A DNA stretch of 64,000 nt. Source: CBDCWA01 sp965223255. GTDB taxonomy: Bacteria; Pseudomonadota; Alphaproteobacteria; Rhizobiales; Hyphomicrobiaceae. The stretch lies in contig CBDCWA010000004.1 in assembly GCA_965223255.1 (NCBI GenBank), positions 1,922,001-1,986,000 of the forward strand. The letters run 5' to 3'. Position numbers and translations under genes: made by a program. The notes beneath the pieces were generated by a model. It was not told the DNA's origin. It was given only the letters and a program-made list of their open reading frames with translations, and did no database searches. Shown here piece after piece: positions 50,879-59,698 of this stretch (the stretch's first letter is position 1; every line of letters starts with the position of its first letter).

Positions 50879-52144
50879 ATGACAAAGGCAACCGTCATAA
50901 CGCTTGGGTGCAGGCTCAACAGCTATGAGTCGGAAGTCATGCGCCGGCACGCCGCAACCGTCGGCCTGGACGACGCCGTGCTGGTAAATACCTGCGCCGT
51001 GACCGCGTCAGCAGTGCGTCAGGCGAAGCAAGCGATCCGAAAGGCCAGACGCGATCACCCGGGCGCAACAATAGTTGTCACCGGCTGCGCGGCCCAGATT
51101 TCACCGGACACGTTTTCTGCAATGCCTGAGGTTGATCATATAATCGGCAATCACGATAAGTTGGCGCCAGAAGCGTTTGCCGATGTCGTCAATGGAGACG
51201 CTGAACGCGTTGCAGTGAACGACATCATGAGCGTCCGCGAGACGGCAGGCCAACTGATCGACGGCTTTGCCAATCGCACGCGCGCTTATGTTCAGGTCCA
51301 AAACGGCTGCGATCATCGTTGTACGTTCTGCATCATCCCATTTGGGCGCGGCCCCTCCAGATCGTGCCCTGCCGGGGAAGTGGTTCGCCAAATTCAGCTG
51401 CTGGTCGACCAAGGCTACAAGGAAGTGGTTTTGACCGGCGTTGACATCACATCATATGGACAGGATTTGGCTGGCCCGCAGAACCTCGGACGCCTCGTCC
51501 GCCAGATTTTGCACAAGGTCCCGGAGTTGCGGCGATTACGGCTGTCCTCTATCGACCAAGTCGAGGTTGATCGGGAACTCATCACAGCGATCGCGGAAGA
51601 AGAGCGCCTGATGCCACATTTTCATCTCTCGATGCAGTCCGGCTCAGACATTATTTTGAAGCGCATGAAGCGCCGCCACCTACGCAATGATGCGATAGAG
51701 TTTTGCAGCCACGTGCGCACCATACGTCCCGACGTCGTCTTCGGCGCCGACCTGATCGCCGGCTTTCCGACCGAAACAGAAACCGCGTTTCAAGACACTT
51801 TGGACTTGGTAGACCAATGCGGCCTGACGTACTTGCATGTCTTTCCTTTTTCACCGCGCGACGGGACGCCCGCTGCGCGCATGCCGCAAGTCCAAGGCTC
51901 GCAAATCAAGGCCCGTGCATCGTGTCTGAGGGATAAGGCGGCGCAAAGGCTCGCTGCATTCCTTGATCGCCAGATAGGCCAAGACGTTGAAGTGCTGATT
52001 GAACGGAAAAACCTTGGCCGCACCCCTCAGTTCGCCGAAGTGCTGGTGAAGGGCGATACAGATCTACTGACGGCGGGACAACTTGTGCGTGCCCATGTCT
52101 CGCGCCGCTCAGGCACACACCTCGAAGCGGAGTTAATCCATTGA
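50879..52144 (+). CDS. mtaB: tRNA (N6-threonylcarbamoyladenosine(37)-C2)-methylthiotransferase MtaB
   Basis: A 421-residue radical SAM enzyme that adds a methylthio group to t6A37 in tRNA. It carries the two cluster sites: the N-terminal Cys residues in LGCRLNSYES, VNTCAVTASA and VVTGCAAQ, and the radical SAM C-x3-C-x2-C in NGCDHRCTFCIIPFGRGPSRS (quoted in part). The order matches MtaB rather than MiaB, and the C-terminal TRAM domain closes the protein. ATG 50879 has GAGG just upstream. It is 44 bases after dapF and overlaps the ftsY start codon. Confidence 0.94.
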   Translation: MTKATVITLGCRLNSYESEVMRRHAATVGLDDAVLVNTCAVTASAVRQAKQAIRKARRDHPGATIVVTGCAAQISPDTFSAMPEVDHIIGNHDKLAPEAFADVVNGDAERVAVNDIMSVRETAGQLIDGFANRTRAYVQVQNGCDHRCTFCIIPFGRGPSRSCPAGEVVRQIQLLVDQGYKEVVLTGVDITSYGQDLAGPQNLGRLVRQILHKVPELRRLRLSSIDQVEVDRELITAIAEEERLMPHFHLSMQSGSDIILKRMKRRHLRNDAIEFCSHVRTIRPDVVFGADLIAGFPTETETAFQDTLDLVDQCGLTYLHVFPFSPRDGTPAARMPQVQGSQIKARASCLRDKAAQRLAAFLDRQIGQDVEVLIERKNLGRTPQFAEVLVKGDTDLLTAGQLVRAHVSRRSGTHLEAELIH

Positions 52145-53241
52145 CCTCTGACGGCAACAAGCAATCCTTGATCGGCCGTTGGTTTTCCAAGGCTTCTCCT
52201 GATACGTCGAAGAAGCCGCCGAACCCCAGCGACCCATCCCCGGACCATGATGAGCCGGCAGCAAATCCCATTCCGCCGGAAACGGCTGCACCGAGCGACC
52301 AGAGCCCGCCGCCCGAGCCCCCAGCAAAGAAAAGTTGGTTCCAGCGTCTAAAATCCGGTCTTGCCAAAACATCCTCCCGCATCGGCGAAGGCCTGGCCAA
52401 CGTCCTCCAACGTCGACGTCTCGATGATGACGCTTTGCAGGACATTGAAGATCTATTGCTTCAAGCGGATTTAGGTGTCGATACGACAATGCGAATTGTC
52501 GATGCGATTTCCGAAGGTCGCTATGACAAGGAAATATCCGGCGACGACGTACGCGCGATTGTTGCAAAAGAGGTCGCAGATGTCATCCGTCCAGTTGCTA
52601 AACCGCTAACCATTCCCAGCACCAACAAGCCGCACATTATTCTGATGGTGGGCGTCAATGGCACCGGCAAGACGACCACCATCGGTAAACTCGCACATCA
52701 ATTCACCGAGCAGGGCAAATCGGTTGTACTGGCCGCCGGCGACACGTTTCGGGCGGCGGCAATTGAACAATTGACAATTTGGGGTGAACGAATTGGCGTG
52801 CCAGTTGTTTCTGCTGCGGTCGGCGCGGACGCAGCTGGACTGGCCTACGACGCAGTGCAACAGGCGCAGGCCCAGCAAGCCGATATTGTCATGATCGATA
52901 CGGCCGGGCGCCTTCAGAACAAGCAAGGTTTGATGGATGAACTCGAGAAAGTGATTCGCGTCATCAAAAAATTGGACCCCGACGCCCCCCATGACGTCCT
53001 TCTGGTTCTGGACGCCACCACCGGCCAGAACGCGCTAAACCAAGTCGACGTATTCAAGCAAAAAACCAATGTCACCGGCTTAATCATGACCAAACTCGAT
53101 GGCACCGCGCGCGGCGGCATATTGGTCGCCATCGCCGCGGCCCACCAACTCCCCGTACATGCCATCGGCATCGGAGAAGGCATTGATGACCTACAGCCGT
53201 TTGATGCAGAGGAATTTGCCCAAGCTCTTGTCCTCGATTAG
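52141..53241 (+). CDS. ftsY: Signal recognition particle receptor FtsY
   Basis: A 366-residue SRP GTPase that receives ribosome-SRP complexes at the membrane. After an acidic Pro/Ser-rich N-terminal region (A domain, about 60 residues) come the N domain and G domain: VGVNGTGKTTTIGKLAHQF (Walker A), VLAAGDTFRAAAIEQL, VMIDTAGRLQNKQGLMDELEK (quoted in part), VLDATTGQNAL and TKLDGTARGGILVAIA. The start is TTG at 52141, overlapping the mtaB stop as TTGA, with GGAG nine bases upstream; this fits coupling. Confidence 0.95.
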   Translation: MTSDGNKQSLIGRWFSKASPDTSKKPPNPSDPSPDHDEPAANPIPPETAAPSDQSPPPEPPAKKSWFQRLKSGLAKTSSRIGEGLANVLQRRRLDDDALQDIEDLLLQADLGVDTTMRIVDAISEGRYDKEISGDDVRAIVAKEVADVIRPVAKPLTIPSTNKPHIILMVGVNGTGKTTTIGKLAHQFTEQGKSVVLAAGDTFRAAAIEQLTIWGERIGVPVVSAAVGADAAGLAYDAVQQAQAQQADIVMIDTAGRLQNKQGLMDELEKVIRVIKKLDPDAPHDVLLVLDATTGQNALNQVDVFKQKTNVTGLIMTKLDGTARGGILVAIAAAHQLPVHAIGIGEGIDDLQPFDAEEFAQALVLD

Positions 53242-53328
53242 AACATGACTCACATACACTGAGAGCTCCGTCAGGTCTGCAGACCGGGTCCCCCAGGCCC
53301 ACCACATCTCAGAGGAAACAGCACAAAC

Positions 53329-54009
53329 ATGAATTGGATCAAACGGTTATATCCGTTTAATGCAGAACAGACGGTCAATATCGCGAGCGAATTTGGCCCC
53401 CTTGTGCTGATGTTCATTATCAATGCCACCCACGGCATCATCCCGGGCACCTGGGCGCTCATACTGTCGACCGTAGTGGCGATGATCGTCATGTGGCACG
53501 TCTTGCGCCGTTTGCCGGTTTTCCCGGTCATCGCCAGTTCAGTGACGATCCTGTTTGGCATTATGACGTTGCTCACCGGCGATCCGATGTGGATTCAGAT
53601 CAAAGTCACAATATTCAATGCCATGTTCGCGTTGTTTTTGTTTGGTGGACTTTGGCTTGGAAAGAATTTTTTCAAGTATATCTTCGAAAAAACCTTTCAC
53701 TATACTAAAGAGGGCTGGGATAAGTTTACCTGGAGCTTTGCATGGTTCTTCGTATTTACGGCAATACTCAACGAATTGGTTCGTCAATACTTCATACCGG
53801 AGCAAATGTATCCCTTCCCGTTCTTTGAAAACGGCCTGAGCGGCGTCAACGTGTGGATCCTGTTCAAGATCGCATTCATCATGCCGCTTAGCGGGCTTTA
53901 TGCCTGGTATCTGACAATGCTTATGCAGAAGTACCGCCTCCCCGCAGGCCAGGACTCCGATCGAAATGACACCACTTCACACCAGCAATCCGTCGCCACC
54001 AGCAAGTGA
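53329..54009 (+). CDS. YciB/IspZ intracellular septation-like protein, copy 1
   Basis: A 226-residue inner-membrane protein with five or six hydrophobic segments. Family features are SEFGPLVLMFIINATHGIIPG, VFPVIASSVTILFGIMTLLTGDPMWIQIK (quoted in part), FKYIFEKTFHYTKEGWDKFTWSFAWFFVF and the conserved NELVRQYF. YciB acts in cell-envelope biogenesis and septation. Its C-terminus has an extra 25 polar residues. This copy is followed by a second YciB-like gene; the two share the pattern but differ widely in sequence, so they are old paralogues. Confidence 0.9.
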   Translation: MNWIKRLYPFNAEQTVNIASEFGPLVLMFIINATHGIIPGTWALILSTVVAMIVMWHVLRRLPVFPVIASSVTILFGIMTLLTGDPMWIQIKVTIFNAMFALFLFGGLWLGKNFFKYIFEKTFHYTKEGWDKFTWSFAWFFVFTAILNELVRQYFIPEQMYPFPFFENGLSGVNVWILFKIAFIMPLSGLYAWYLTMLMQKYRLPAGQDSDRNDTTSHQQSVATSK

Positions 54010-54169
54010 ACAGATCTCTACAATTCATGTGCCCATGCCGAACCACAGGCACCACGTTCTGCCGGACCGGCCAACCTGCAAACAAAGGACATAAATAGCG
54101 GCAGATCCGCGCACGTCTCATTTTTTAAAATTGTGTCGCACATCAATCTAGAAACATCGTCAAGATATA

Positions 54170-54760
54170 ATGTCTGAAGATCCCAATTCCACGTCCCAGT
54201 TAGATGCAAAGGCCTTACTCAAAATCGCCATTGAGCTTGGCCCCTTGGTCGCGTTTTTCACTGCAAATTCGTATGGCGGCATATTCTGGGGAACTGGCGT
54301 GTTCATGATCGCCACGATACTGGCCCTCAGCGCATCTTTTTTTCTGTTCGGTCGTATCGCCACCATGCCTTTGGTGACCGGCATATTTGTTCTGATATTT
54401 GGCATGCTGACCATAGTTTTGCACAACGACTTATTCATAAAAATGAAGCCGACAGTAGTTAACACACTGTTTTCATTGATATTGTTTGGCGGATTGTTTT
54501 TCGGGCAATCTTTTCTAAAGATCGTATTTGCCGAAGCCTTTCAATTGACAGAAATAGGATGGCGAGTTTTGACCATTCGTTGGGCCAGTTTTTTCCTTTT
54601 TCTTGCCGTCTTAAACGAAGTCATTTGGCGCAATTTTTCCACAGATTTTTGGGTCAGCTTCAAAGTCTTCGGATTGATGCCGCTGACCGTGGCTTTCGCC
54701 ATCGCCCAGGTCGGCCTGCTCAAGCGCTATGACTTGCAGGAATCATCAGATCCCAAATAG
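54170..54760 (+). CDS. YciB/IspZ intracellular septation-like protein, copy 2
   Basis: A 196-residue membrane protein with the same architecture as its neighbour: KIAIELGPLVAFFTANSYGGIFWGTGVFM, MPLVTGIFVLIFGMLTIVLHNDLFIKMKPT, LTEIGWRVLTIRWASFFLFLAVLNEVIWRNF (each quoted in part). The NE(V/L)-(I/W)-R element is shared with copy 1. It is closer in length to standard YciB (about 180-200). The 160-base gap to copy 1 and its own AT-rich start region suggest it may be transcribed separately. Confidence 0.92.
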   Translation: MSEDPNSTSQLDAKALLKIAIELGPLVAFFTANSYGGIFWGTGVFMIATILALSASFFLFGRIATMPLVTGIFVLIFGMLTIVLHNDLFIKMKPTVVNTLFSLILFGGLFFGQSFLKIVFAEAFQLTEIGWRVLTIRWASFFLFLAVLNEVIWRNFSTDFWVSFKVFGLMPLTVAFAIAQVGLLKRYDLQESSDPK

Positions 54761-54945
54761 CAGCCGCCATGGCGTTGACGGGCCAAAGGATTAAGCTCTC
54801 CCGATCTCACATAACTATACAGTGTTCAGGGTGCGCCCATTGGCGAGCCGATAGCTTTAAGACACTGGATTTTTATAAGAATAAGTGTTTTATATAGTAC
54901 TGCTAAGGTATTTATCCATTAGTCCGAAAAACTGTTTATTTAAAA

Positions 54946-54967
54946 AGTATAAAATAAGCATTTGAGG
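54946..54967 (+). promoter_or_regulatory. Inverted repeat upstream of marR
   Basis: TTATTT (54946-54951) and AAATAA (54962-54967) form an inverted repeat 25 bases before the marR start in a very AT-rich stretch. MarR proteins often bind such repeats next to their own gene, but this is short and could be chance. Confidence 0.3.
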
Positions 54968-54991
54968 TACAGCTAAAAGGTTAGGAGAACG

Positions 54992-55468
54992 ATGGCGAGA
55001 ACGAAAAACGCGGAGAGATTGGAACGATCTCCGATTCATCTGCTCCACAGAGCGGGCCAGTGTGCAGGCGATGTTTTTCACACCGAAATGACAGGGCCCG
55101 GTCTGACCCCGCGCCAGTTTGCTGTCTTGTACACAGTCTCCCAAAACGAGGGCGTTAGCCAAACCAATCTCGTTAATCGGACGGGGATCGATCGCTCGAC
55201 ACTCGCCGATATTATTCGTCGCATGCTGAAGAAGGGATTGTTGCAGCGCCGACGAACCAAAGACGATGCCAGGGCCTATGCCGTCAAACTCACCGACGAT
55301 GGCTGGAAGGTATTGAAGGCAGCCGAACCGATGGTGAAAAAGGTGGACGACAAGGTTCTTGGTGTCCTACCGGCAAGTGAACGTGAGAAGTTCATCGTAT
55401 CTCTCAACCGAATAGTTGCAGCATTGCAGGAAACGCCAGGAATTGCAGAAAAGTCACGTGGCAGATAG
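54992..55468 (+). CDS. MarR-family transcriptional regulator
   Basis: A 158-residue MarR regulator with a central winged helix: LTPRQFAVLYTVSQNEGVSQ, then TGIDRSTLADIIRRMLKKGL and the wing RRRTKDDARAYAVKLTDDG. AGGAG lies 6-7 bases before the ATG. Ligand and targets are unknown. Flanking genes (yciB, asd) are not typical MarR targets. The upstream region contains a possible operator (inverted repeat at 54946). Confidence 0.93.
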   Translation: MARTKNAERLERSPIHLLHRAGQCAGDVFHTEMTGPGLTPRQFAVLYTVSQNEGVSQTNLVNRTGIDRSTLADIIRRMLKKGLLQRRRTKDDARAYAVKLTDDGWKVLKAAEPMVKKVDDKVLGVLPASEREKFIVSLNRIVAALQETPGIAEKSRGR

Positions 55469-55490
55469 TTTTTGATTGCCACTGTGGGGT

Positions 55491-55530
55491 ACATCAACCC
55501 GCCATCCTTGAATGGGTGGCGGGTTGATGT
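55491..55530. terminator. Long hairpin between marR and asd (possible bidirectional terminator)
   Basis: A 17-bp stem (55491-55507 with 55514-55530, one G-T wobble) with loop TTGAAT lies in the convergent gap. It is unusually stable but lacks a T-run on either side. Confidence 0.7.
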
Positions 55531-55646
55531 TCATCTGGCAAAGCCAATGCTCTCTTTTGCCCGCAATTTGAGGCCGTTTGGACGGCCAACCCCACCGAGC
55601 AAGGGCCCGTTCGACTGAGACGAGATCGGCAAACCGAATTATGCGC

Positions 55647-56672
55647 TCAATGTGCCGCCAACAACCGCCTATTGATCAGCGTTTCGGCGATTTGCACGGT
55701 ATTCAGCGCCGCCCCTTTCAAAAGATTGTCTGCAACAATCCAAAGCGCTAGCCCATTTTCAACAGTTGCATCCTCACGCACCCGCGAGACATAAGTCGCG
55801 TATTCCCCTGCCGCCTCAATCGGCGTGACATACCCCCCAGCCTCGCGCTTATCCACCAACATGACGCCTGGCGCCTCACGCAGAATGCTGCGCGCTTCAG
55901 CCACCGTCATTGGGCGTTCGAGTTCAATGTTGACGGCCTCCGCATGGCCAACAAACACCGGCACCCGCACACACGTCGCGGTTACCTTGATGGCCGGATC
56001 GATAATTTTCTTCGTTTCCACCAACATCTTCCATTCTTCTTTGGTGTAACCGTCTTCCATAAACACATCGATATGCGGGATGACATTGAAGGCAATCTCT
56101 TTGGTGAACTTCTCCGGCTCGACCTCCTGGCCCGGCACATACTTGCCCTTCGTCTGCTGCCAAAGCTCGTCCATCGCATCCTTGCCAGCGCCGGAAACGG
56201 ATTGGTAAGTCGACACCACCACCCGTTTGATGGGCGCTTCATCATGGATCGGTTTCAAGGCCACGACCAACTGCGCCGTCGAGCAATTCGGATTGGCAAT
56301 AATATTCTTCTTCTTGAACCCGCTGACCGCGTCCGCATTGACTTCCGGAACGATTAGCGGGACGTCCTGGTCATAACGCCACGCCGACGAATTATCGATA
56401 ACGACGCAGCCTTGTGCGCCGATCTTAGGCGCCCATTTTCTGGCGATTTCGCCGCCTGCCGACATCAGGCACAGATCGACTCCCGAGAAATCGAAGTTTT
56501 CAAGGTCACGACATTTAAGTGTCGCCTCCCCATAGGAGACCTCAACACCCAGCGAACGACGCGAGGCAACCGCGTAGACTTCATCGGCCGGAAACTCGCG
56601 TTCGGCCAAAACGTTCATCATTTCGCGACCGACATTGCCGGTGGCCCCGACAACTGCAACCTTGTAACCCAT
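55647..56672 (-). CDS. asd: Aspartate-semialdehyde dehydrogenase
   Basis: A 341-residue NADPH-dependent enzyme that reduces aspartyl phosphate on the way to lysine, threonine, methionine and diaminopimelate. YKVAVVGATGNVGREMMNVL is the NADP site; the catalytic Cys is in IIANPNCSTAQLVVALKP; SGAGKDAMDELWQQT, FNVIPHIDVF and TCVRVPVFVGHAEAV (with active-site His) complete the picture. The length is standard. In many alphaproteobacteria asd lies next to leuB; here no leuB is close. Confidence 0.97.
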   Translation of the reverse strand: MGYKVAVVGATGNVGREMMNVLAEREFPADEVYAVASRRSLGVEVSYGEATLKCRDLENFDFSGVDLCLMSAGGEIARKWAPKIGAQGCVVIDNSSAWRYDQDVPLIVPEVNADAVSGFKKKNIIANPNCSTAQLVVALKPIHDEAPIKRVVVSTYQSVSGAGKDAMDELWQQTKGKYVPGQEVEPEKFTKEIAFNVIPHIDVFMEDGYTKEEWKMLVETKKIIDPAIKVTATCVRVPVFVGHAEAVNIELERPMTVAEARSILREAPGVMLVDKREAGGYVTPIEAAGEYATYVSRVREDATVENGLALWIVADNLLKGAALNTVQIAETLINRRLLAAH

Positions 56673-57200
56673 TGTTATGACCTTGCTTGGGGTATGATCG
56701 GTTTACTGCGGCCTCAACGGCCCAGTAGTGGGCTCACTTACGCCCTTGGCCATGCGAATTCAAGGCGTTTGAATGTCCTAAAACTTAAAACTTCACCTTA
56801 TGGTATCGGAGTTAAGCTCAGGTCACGGGCCGCAGCACACAATCCCGCACCTAAAGCCTGGTAAGCGCAACTGCAGCAACCGGCATATCTGCAAAGGCCA
56901 AGCAAATCGCCAAGAAAAAATGCATCTGCCGCAACTGCTGGATGCAAAATGCCAGCAGTCGCGCCACCCGTGTTTGTGCCCCACTAAAACCGTAGACTCA
57001 GCGTGACAATCCTCCAGGAAACGCAGCAATAGCAAGCTCAACCCTGGCGACACCGAATAAAGGGAAGTCCGGAAATGCGACTGTGTCCGCCACTCTAGGT
57101 CAAACTGCACCAGGCTGCTTGTTCCCTATCTCGCCGCGCGCTGGACGATTGCTGGCAAAACGGCCATACAGACCGGAAAACACTTGGGGAGGAGAGATTT
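56673..57200 (+). other. Gene-free stretch of 528 bases
   Basis: I see no supported gene on either strand. Several frames of 60-95 codons exist, but none has a ribosome site or protein-like composition. The segment upstream of 57201 contains a strong ribosome site (GGAGGAGAG) for the following gene. A short match to the RNase P core (GGAAGTCCGG near 57063) is not supported by the other conserved blocks. Confidence 0.4.
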
Positions 57201-58919
57201 ATGGCCGGCCTCGATAAACAGGAGTGGGACTTTATTGTGGTCGGCGGCGGCGCCGCCGGTTGCCCACTGACCGCACGAATTACGGAAAATCCGAACAATC
57301 GCGTACTGCTCCTTGAAGCGGGAACGGATTATCCACCGGGCAGCGAGCCGCCCGAAATCCTGGATATTTTTGCCGGCACGGCGCATTCCAACCCACGTTT
57401 CACCTGGTCCGGTCTGAGTGCTGCGTACGGTCCCAAACCAAGCAACGCTCCAGATGATCGCCCCCGCCGTCGTTACACCCAGGGTCGCGTCATTGGCGGC
57501 TCATCATCCGTCAACGGCATGGCAGCCAACCGCGGCCTACCCTCCGACTATCAGGCCTGGGCCGACACTGGCGCAACGGGCTGGGACTGGGAGGGCGTCG
57601 TGCCCTTCTTCAAGAAACTAGAAACCGACAAGAATTTTGACGGTCCCTTGCACGGCCAATCGGGCCCGATGCAGCTAAGACGATATCCGCGCGACCAATG
57701 GCCGGGCTTCACGCGCGGTGTCATGACAGCGGTTGCGGACATTGGATTTGAAAACATCGAAGACCAGAACGGCGTCTTTTCCGACGGCTATTTTTCGGTG
57801 GCCTACAACCATACCGAAACTGCCCGCATTGGCCCGGCGTGGGCCTATCTCACACCTGAAGTCCGCGCGCGGCCAAATCTGACCGTCAAGGGCAACGCTC
57901 CCATCGAAAGGTTGCTGTTTGAGGGTACGCGGTGCATCGGCGCACGCGTCCACATCGATGGCGCACCCGTCGACATCAAGGCCCGACAGGTGATTGTCTC
58001 AACTGGCGCCTTACACTCTCCAACGATTCTGATGCGCTCTGGCATCGGCCCGGGCGCCCATTTGAAATCGCTTGGCATCGACGTAGTCGCCGACCGCCCC
58101 GGCGTCGGCAGCAATTTGATGGAACACCCCGGTGTCAACTTCGGCTGTTTCATACGCCCGAATGCGCGGCTTCCGTCGCATTTGCGCCGCCAGATGTTCG
58201 CAGGCCTTAGATGGTCATCCGGTGTTGAGGGCTGCCCAGCCGGCGATATGTACATCATTCCTTCCAACAAGGCGCAATGGCATGCAATCGGCTCGCGCAT
58301 TGGCCTCATCATGATGTGGGTCAACCGCTCGTTTTCAACCGGCGAAGTTCGCTTGAAGTCTGCCGATTGGCGCACCGGTCCTGACATTGATTTCAATATG
58401 TGCTCTGACCCGCGCGACATGGAGCGTCTGGTCAAGGGCGTGCGGTTTATGGTCGAGCTTCAAAAACACCCGGCCATCCAGGAGACGGTGGATCAGGTCT
58501 TCCCGGTAAGCTATAGCGATTATGCCCGTAAGCTTGCGCTCTACAGCCCTTGGAACAAATTCCAGACTTCTGTCGGTGCTGCAGTCATGGACACGGCCGG
58601 CTTCCTGCGCAAAATCGTTGTCGACACTATGATCGCTGACGCACCCTCACTGCACGATCTTGCAACCGATGACGTCACCTGCCGCGAATGGTTGAAGGAG
58701 GCTGTGCACGGCCATTGGCATGCCTCTTGTACCAACCGCATGGGCCGCGCCGATGACCCGATGGCCGTCACAGATCCGGCCGGCCGCGTCTATGGCGTTG
58801 ACGGTCTGCGCGTCTGCGATGCCTCGATCATGCCAAACGTACCCTGCGCCAATACCAACATCCCAACGGTGATGGTTGGCGAAAAGATTGGCGCCACGAT
58901 CTTGGCTGAAACCAGCTGA
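57201..58919 (+). CDS. GMC-family FAD-dependent oxidoreductase
   Basis: A 572-residue glucose-methanol-choline oxidoreductase. The FAD site is FIVVGGGAAGCPLTARITE, with GRVIGGSSSVNGMAANRGLP (GMC signature 1), VIVSTGALHSPTILMRSGIG (signature 2) and the active-site region GHWHASCTNRMGRADDPMAV with a His pair, then ANTNIPTVMVGEKIG at the C-terminus, whose Asn is the second catalytic residue. Substrate is likely an alcohol or choline-like compound but cannot be told. A strong AGGAGAG ribosome site precedes the ATG, and a hairpin follows the gene. It stands alone between intergenic gaps. Confidence 0.9.
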   Translation: MAGLDKQEWDFIVVGGGAAGCPLTARITENPNNRVLLLEAGTDYPPGSEPPEILDIFAGTAHSNPRFTWSGLSAAYGPKPSNAPDDRPRRRYTQGRVIGGSSSVNGMAANRGLPSDYQAWADTGATGWDWEGVVPFFKKLETDKNFDGPLHGQSGPMQLRRYPRDQWPGFTRGVMTAVADIGFENIEDQNGVFSDGYFSVAYNHTETARIGPAWAYLTPEVRARPNLTVKGNAPIERLLFEGTRCIGARVHIDGAPVDIKARQVIVSTGALHSPTILMRSGIGPGAHLKSLGIDVVADRPGVGSNLMEHPGVNFGCFIRPNARLPSHLRRQMFAGLRWSSGVEGCPAGDMYIIPSNKAQWHAIGSRIGLIMMWVNRSFSTGEVRLKSADWRTGPDIDFNMCSDPRDMERLVKGVRFMVELQKHPAIQETVDQVFPVSYSDYARKLALYSPWNKFQTSVGAAVMDTAGFLRKIVVDTMIADAPSLHDLATDDVTCREWLKEAVHGHWHASCTNRMGRADDPMAVTDPAGRVYGVDGLRVCDASIMPNVPCANTNIPTVMVGEKIGATILAETS

Positions 58920-58950
58920 GGCGCCGCTTCGGTTATCTTTGCAACAAAAT

Positions 58951-58978
58951 ACCCAGCAGCGTAGAAACACTGCTGGGT
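58951..58978 (+). terminator. Hairpin after the GMC oxidoreductase gene
   Basis: ACCCAGCAG (58951-58959) and CTGCTGGGT (58970-58978) form a 9-bp perfect stem with a 10-base loop; no clear T-run follows. Confidence 0.6.
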
Positions 58979-59062
58979 CTGTCGCGCCAAGAGGAGTACA
59001 CAGGAGGGGCGCGACCGCTACGTCAGTTGCGCTCAATTCGAGGCTTTGACGTACGACTTTCC

Positions 59063-59428
59063 TTAATAGCCTGGCACGCGGCCATAACGGCCTGACAGAA
59101 AACGCTTCCAGCGCGCAATTTGATTATCGTTGCTTTCCGCCCAGATATGGCGGGAGGCACGGCGCTGAGCCCGGCGAACAGACCGGAATTCATAACCGGT
59201 GACAACACCGTCGGCTTTGATGTATTTGATGCGTCGTGCAATCGCACGTTGTTCAGCAAGGAGCTTGCGTTTTTCAAACCACGTTAGGTCACCAACGCGG
59301 CGCGCCAGATGGATACGGCCGACTTGGTTTTCCAGTGTGTATTGGAGCGGCCGCACACTGTGGGCCATGGCTGGCAGGCTGGACGCCGCCATTACAACTG
59401 CGGTGGTGGCAACGAGAAGAGCTTTCAT
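59063..59428 (-). CDS. Small secreted hypothetical protein
   Basis: A 121-residue protein with a clean signal peptide (MKALLVATTAVVMAASSLPAMA, cleavage before HS). The mature part is basic and helical, with repeated Arg/Ala patterns (RRAQRRASRHIW, KRKLLAEQRAIARRIKYIK), and ends in an aromatic tail (GRYGRVPGY). I know of no named family; similar short periplasmic proteins occur in alphaproteobacteria without known roles. The upstream gap shared with the divergent protease-like gene holds a LexA-type box 74 bases from its start. Confidence 0.72.
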   Translation of the reverse strand: MKALLVATTAVVMAASSLPAMAHSVRPLQYTLENQVGRIHLARRVGDLTWFEKRKLLAEQRAIARRIKYIKADGVVTGYEFRSVRRAQRRASRHIWAESNDNQIARWKRFLSGRYGRVPGY

Positions 59429-59501
59429 CGAACGATCTCCAGTCAGTTTTGCGAAACGCTAATGTCTCGATCAGTTGTACCGACTATGGCAGACCGCCAT
59501 T

Positions 59502-59516
59502 GAACGGAATTTGAAC
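59502..59516. promoter_or_regulatory. LexA-type box GAAC-N7-GAAC between divergent genes
   Basis: GAAC-GGAATTT-GAAC is an exact match to the complement of the alphaproteobacterial SOS box. It lies 74 bases before the secreted-protein gene (minus strand) and 183 bases before the protease-like gene (plus strand). Confidence 0.45.
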
Positions 59517-59566
59517 CCGGCGGTTATCCCTCGTTCATCAACGCCCCCAAGAACCGATATAGTAGA

Positions 59567-59610
59567 ATTGACGCCACGACCGATTATTATTGACGCCACG
59601 ACCGATTATA
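59567..59610 (+). repeat. Two tandem copies of a 22-base unit
   Basis: ATTGACGCCACGACCGATTA plus TT, and the same 20 bases plus TA, lie head to tail (59567-59588 and 59589-59610), differing at one base. Each has TTGACG. The period of 22 bases is about two helical turns, so this could be a paired protein-binding site or a recent duplication. Confidence 0.85.
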
Positions 59611-59698
59611 GTTGCGCTCAAATGTATAGCACCCGCAAACAAGGGGCGCGGGCACATCGCAAGAAACAGGACCACAATACGGGGACAGCGGAAACATC

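Noticed and set aside
54990..55010. LexA box at the marR start
   Set aside because: GAAC repeats are spaced by 8 bases and overlap the ribosome site and start codon.
57057..57080. Possible RNase P RNA core (GGAAGTCCGG)
   Set aside because: Only one short block matches; none of the other conserved RNase P segments is present within the expected distance.
56823..57110. 95-codon minus-strand frame in the gap before the GMC gene
   Set aside because: Cys/Trp-rich composition unlike a real protein, and no ribosome site.
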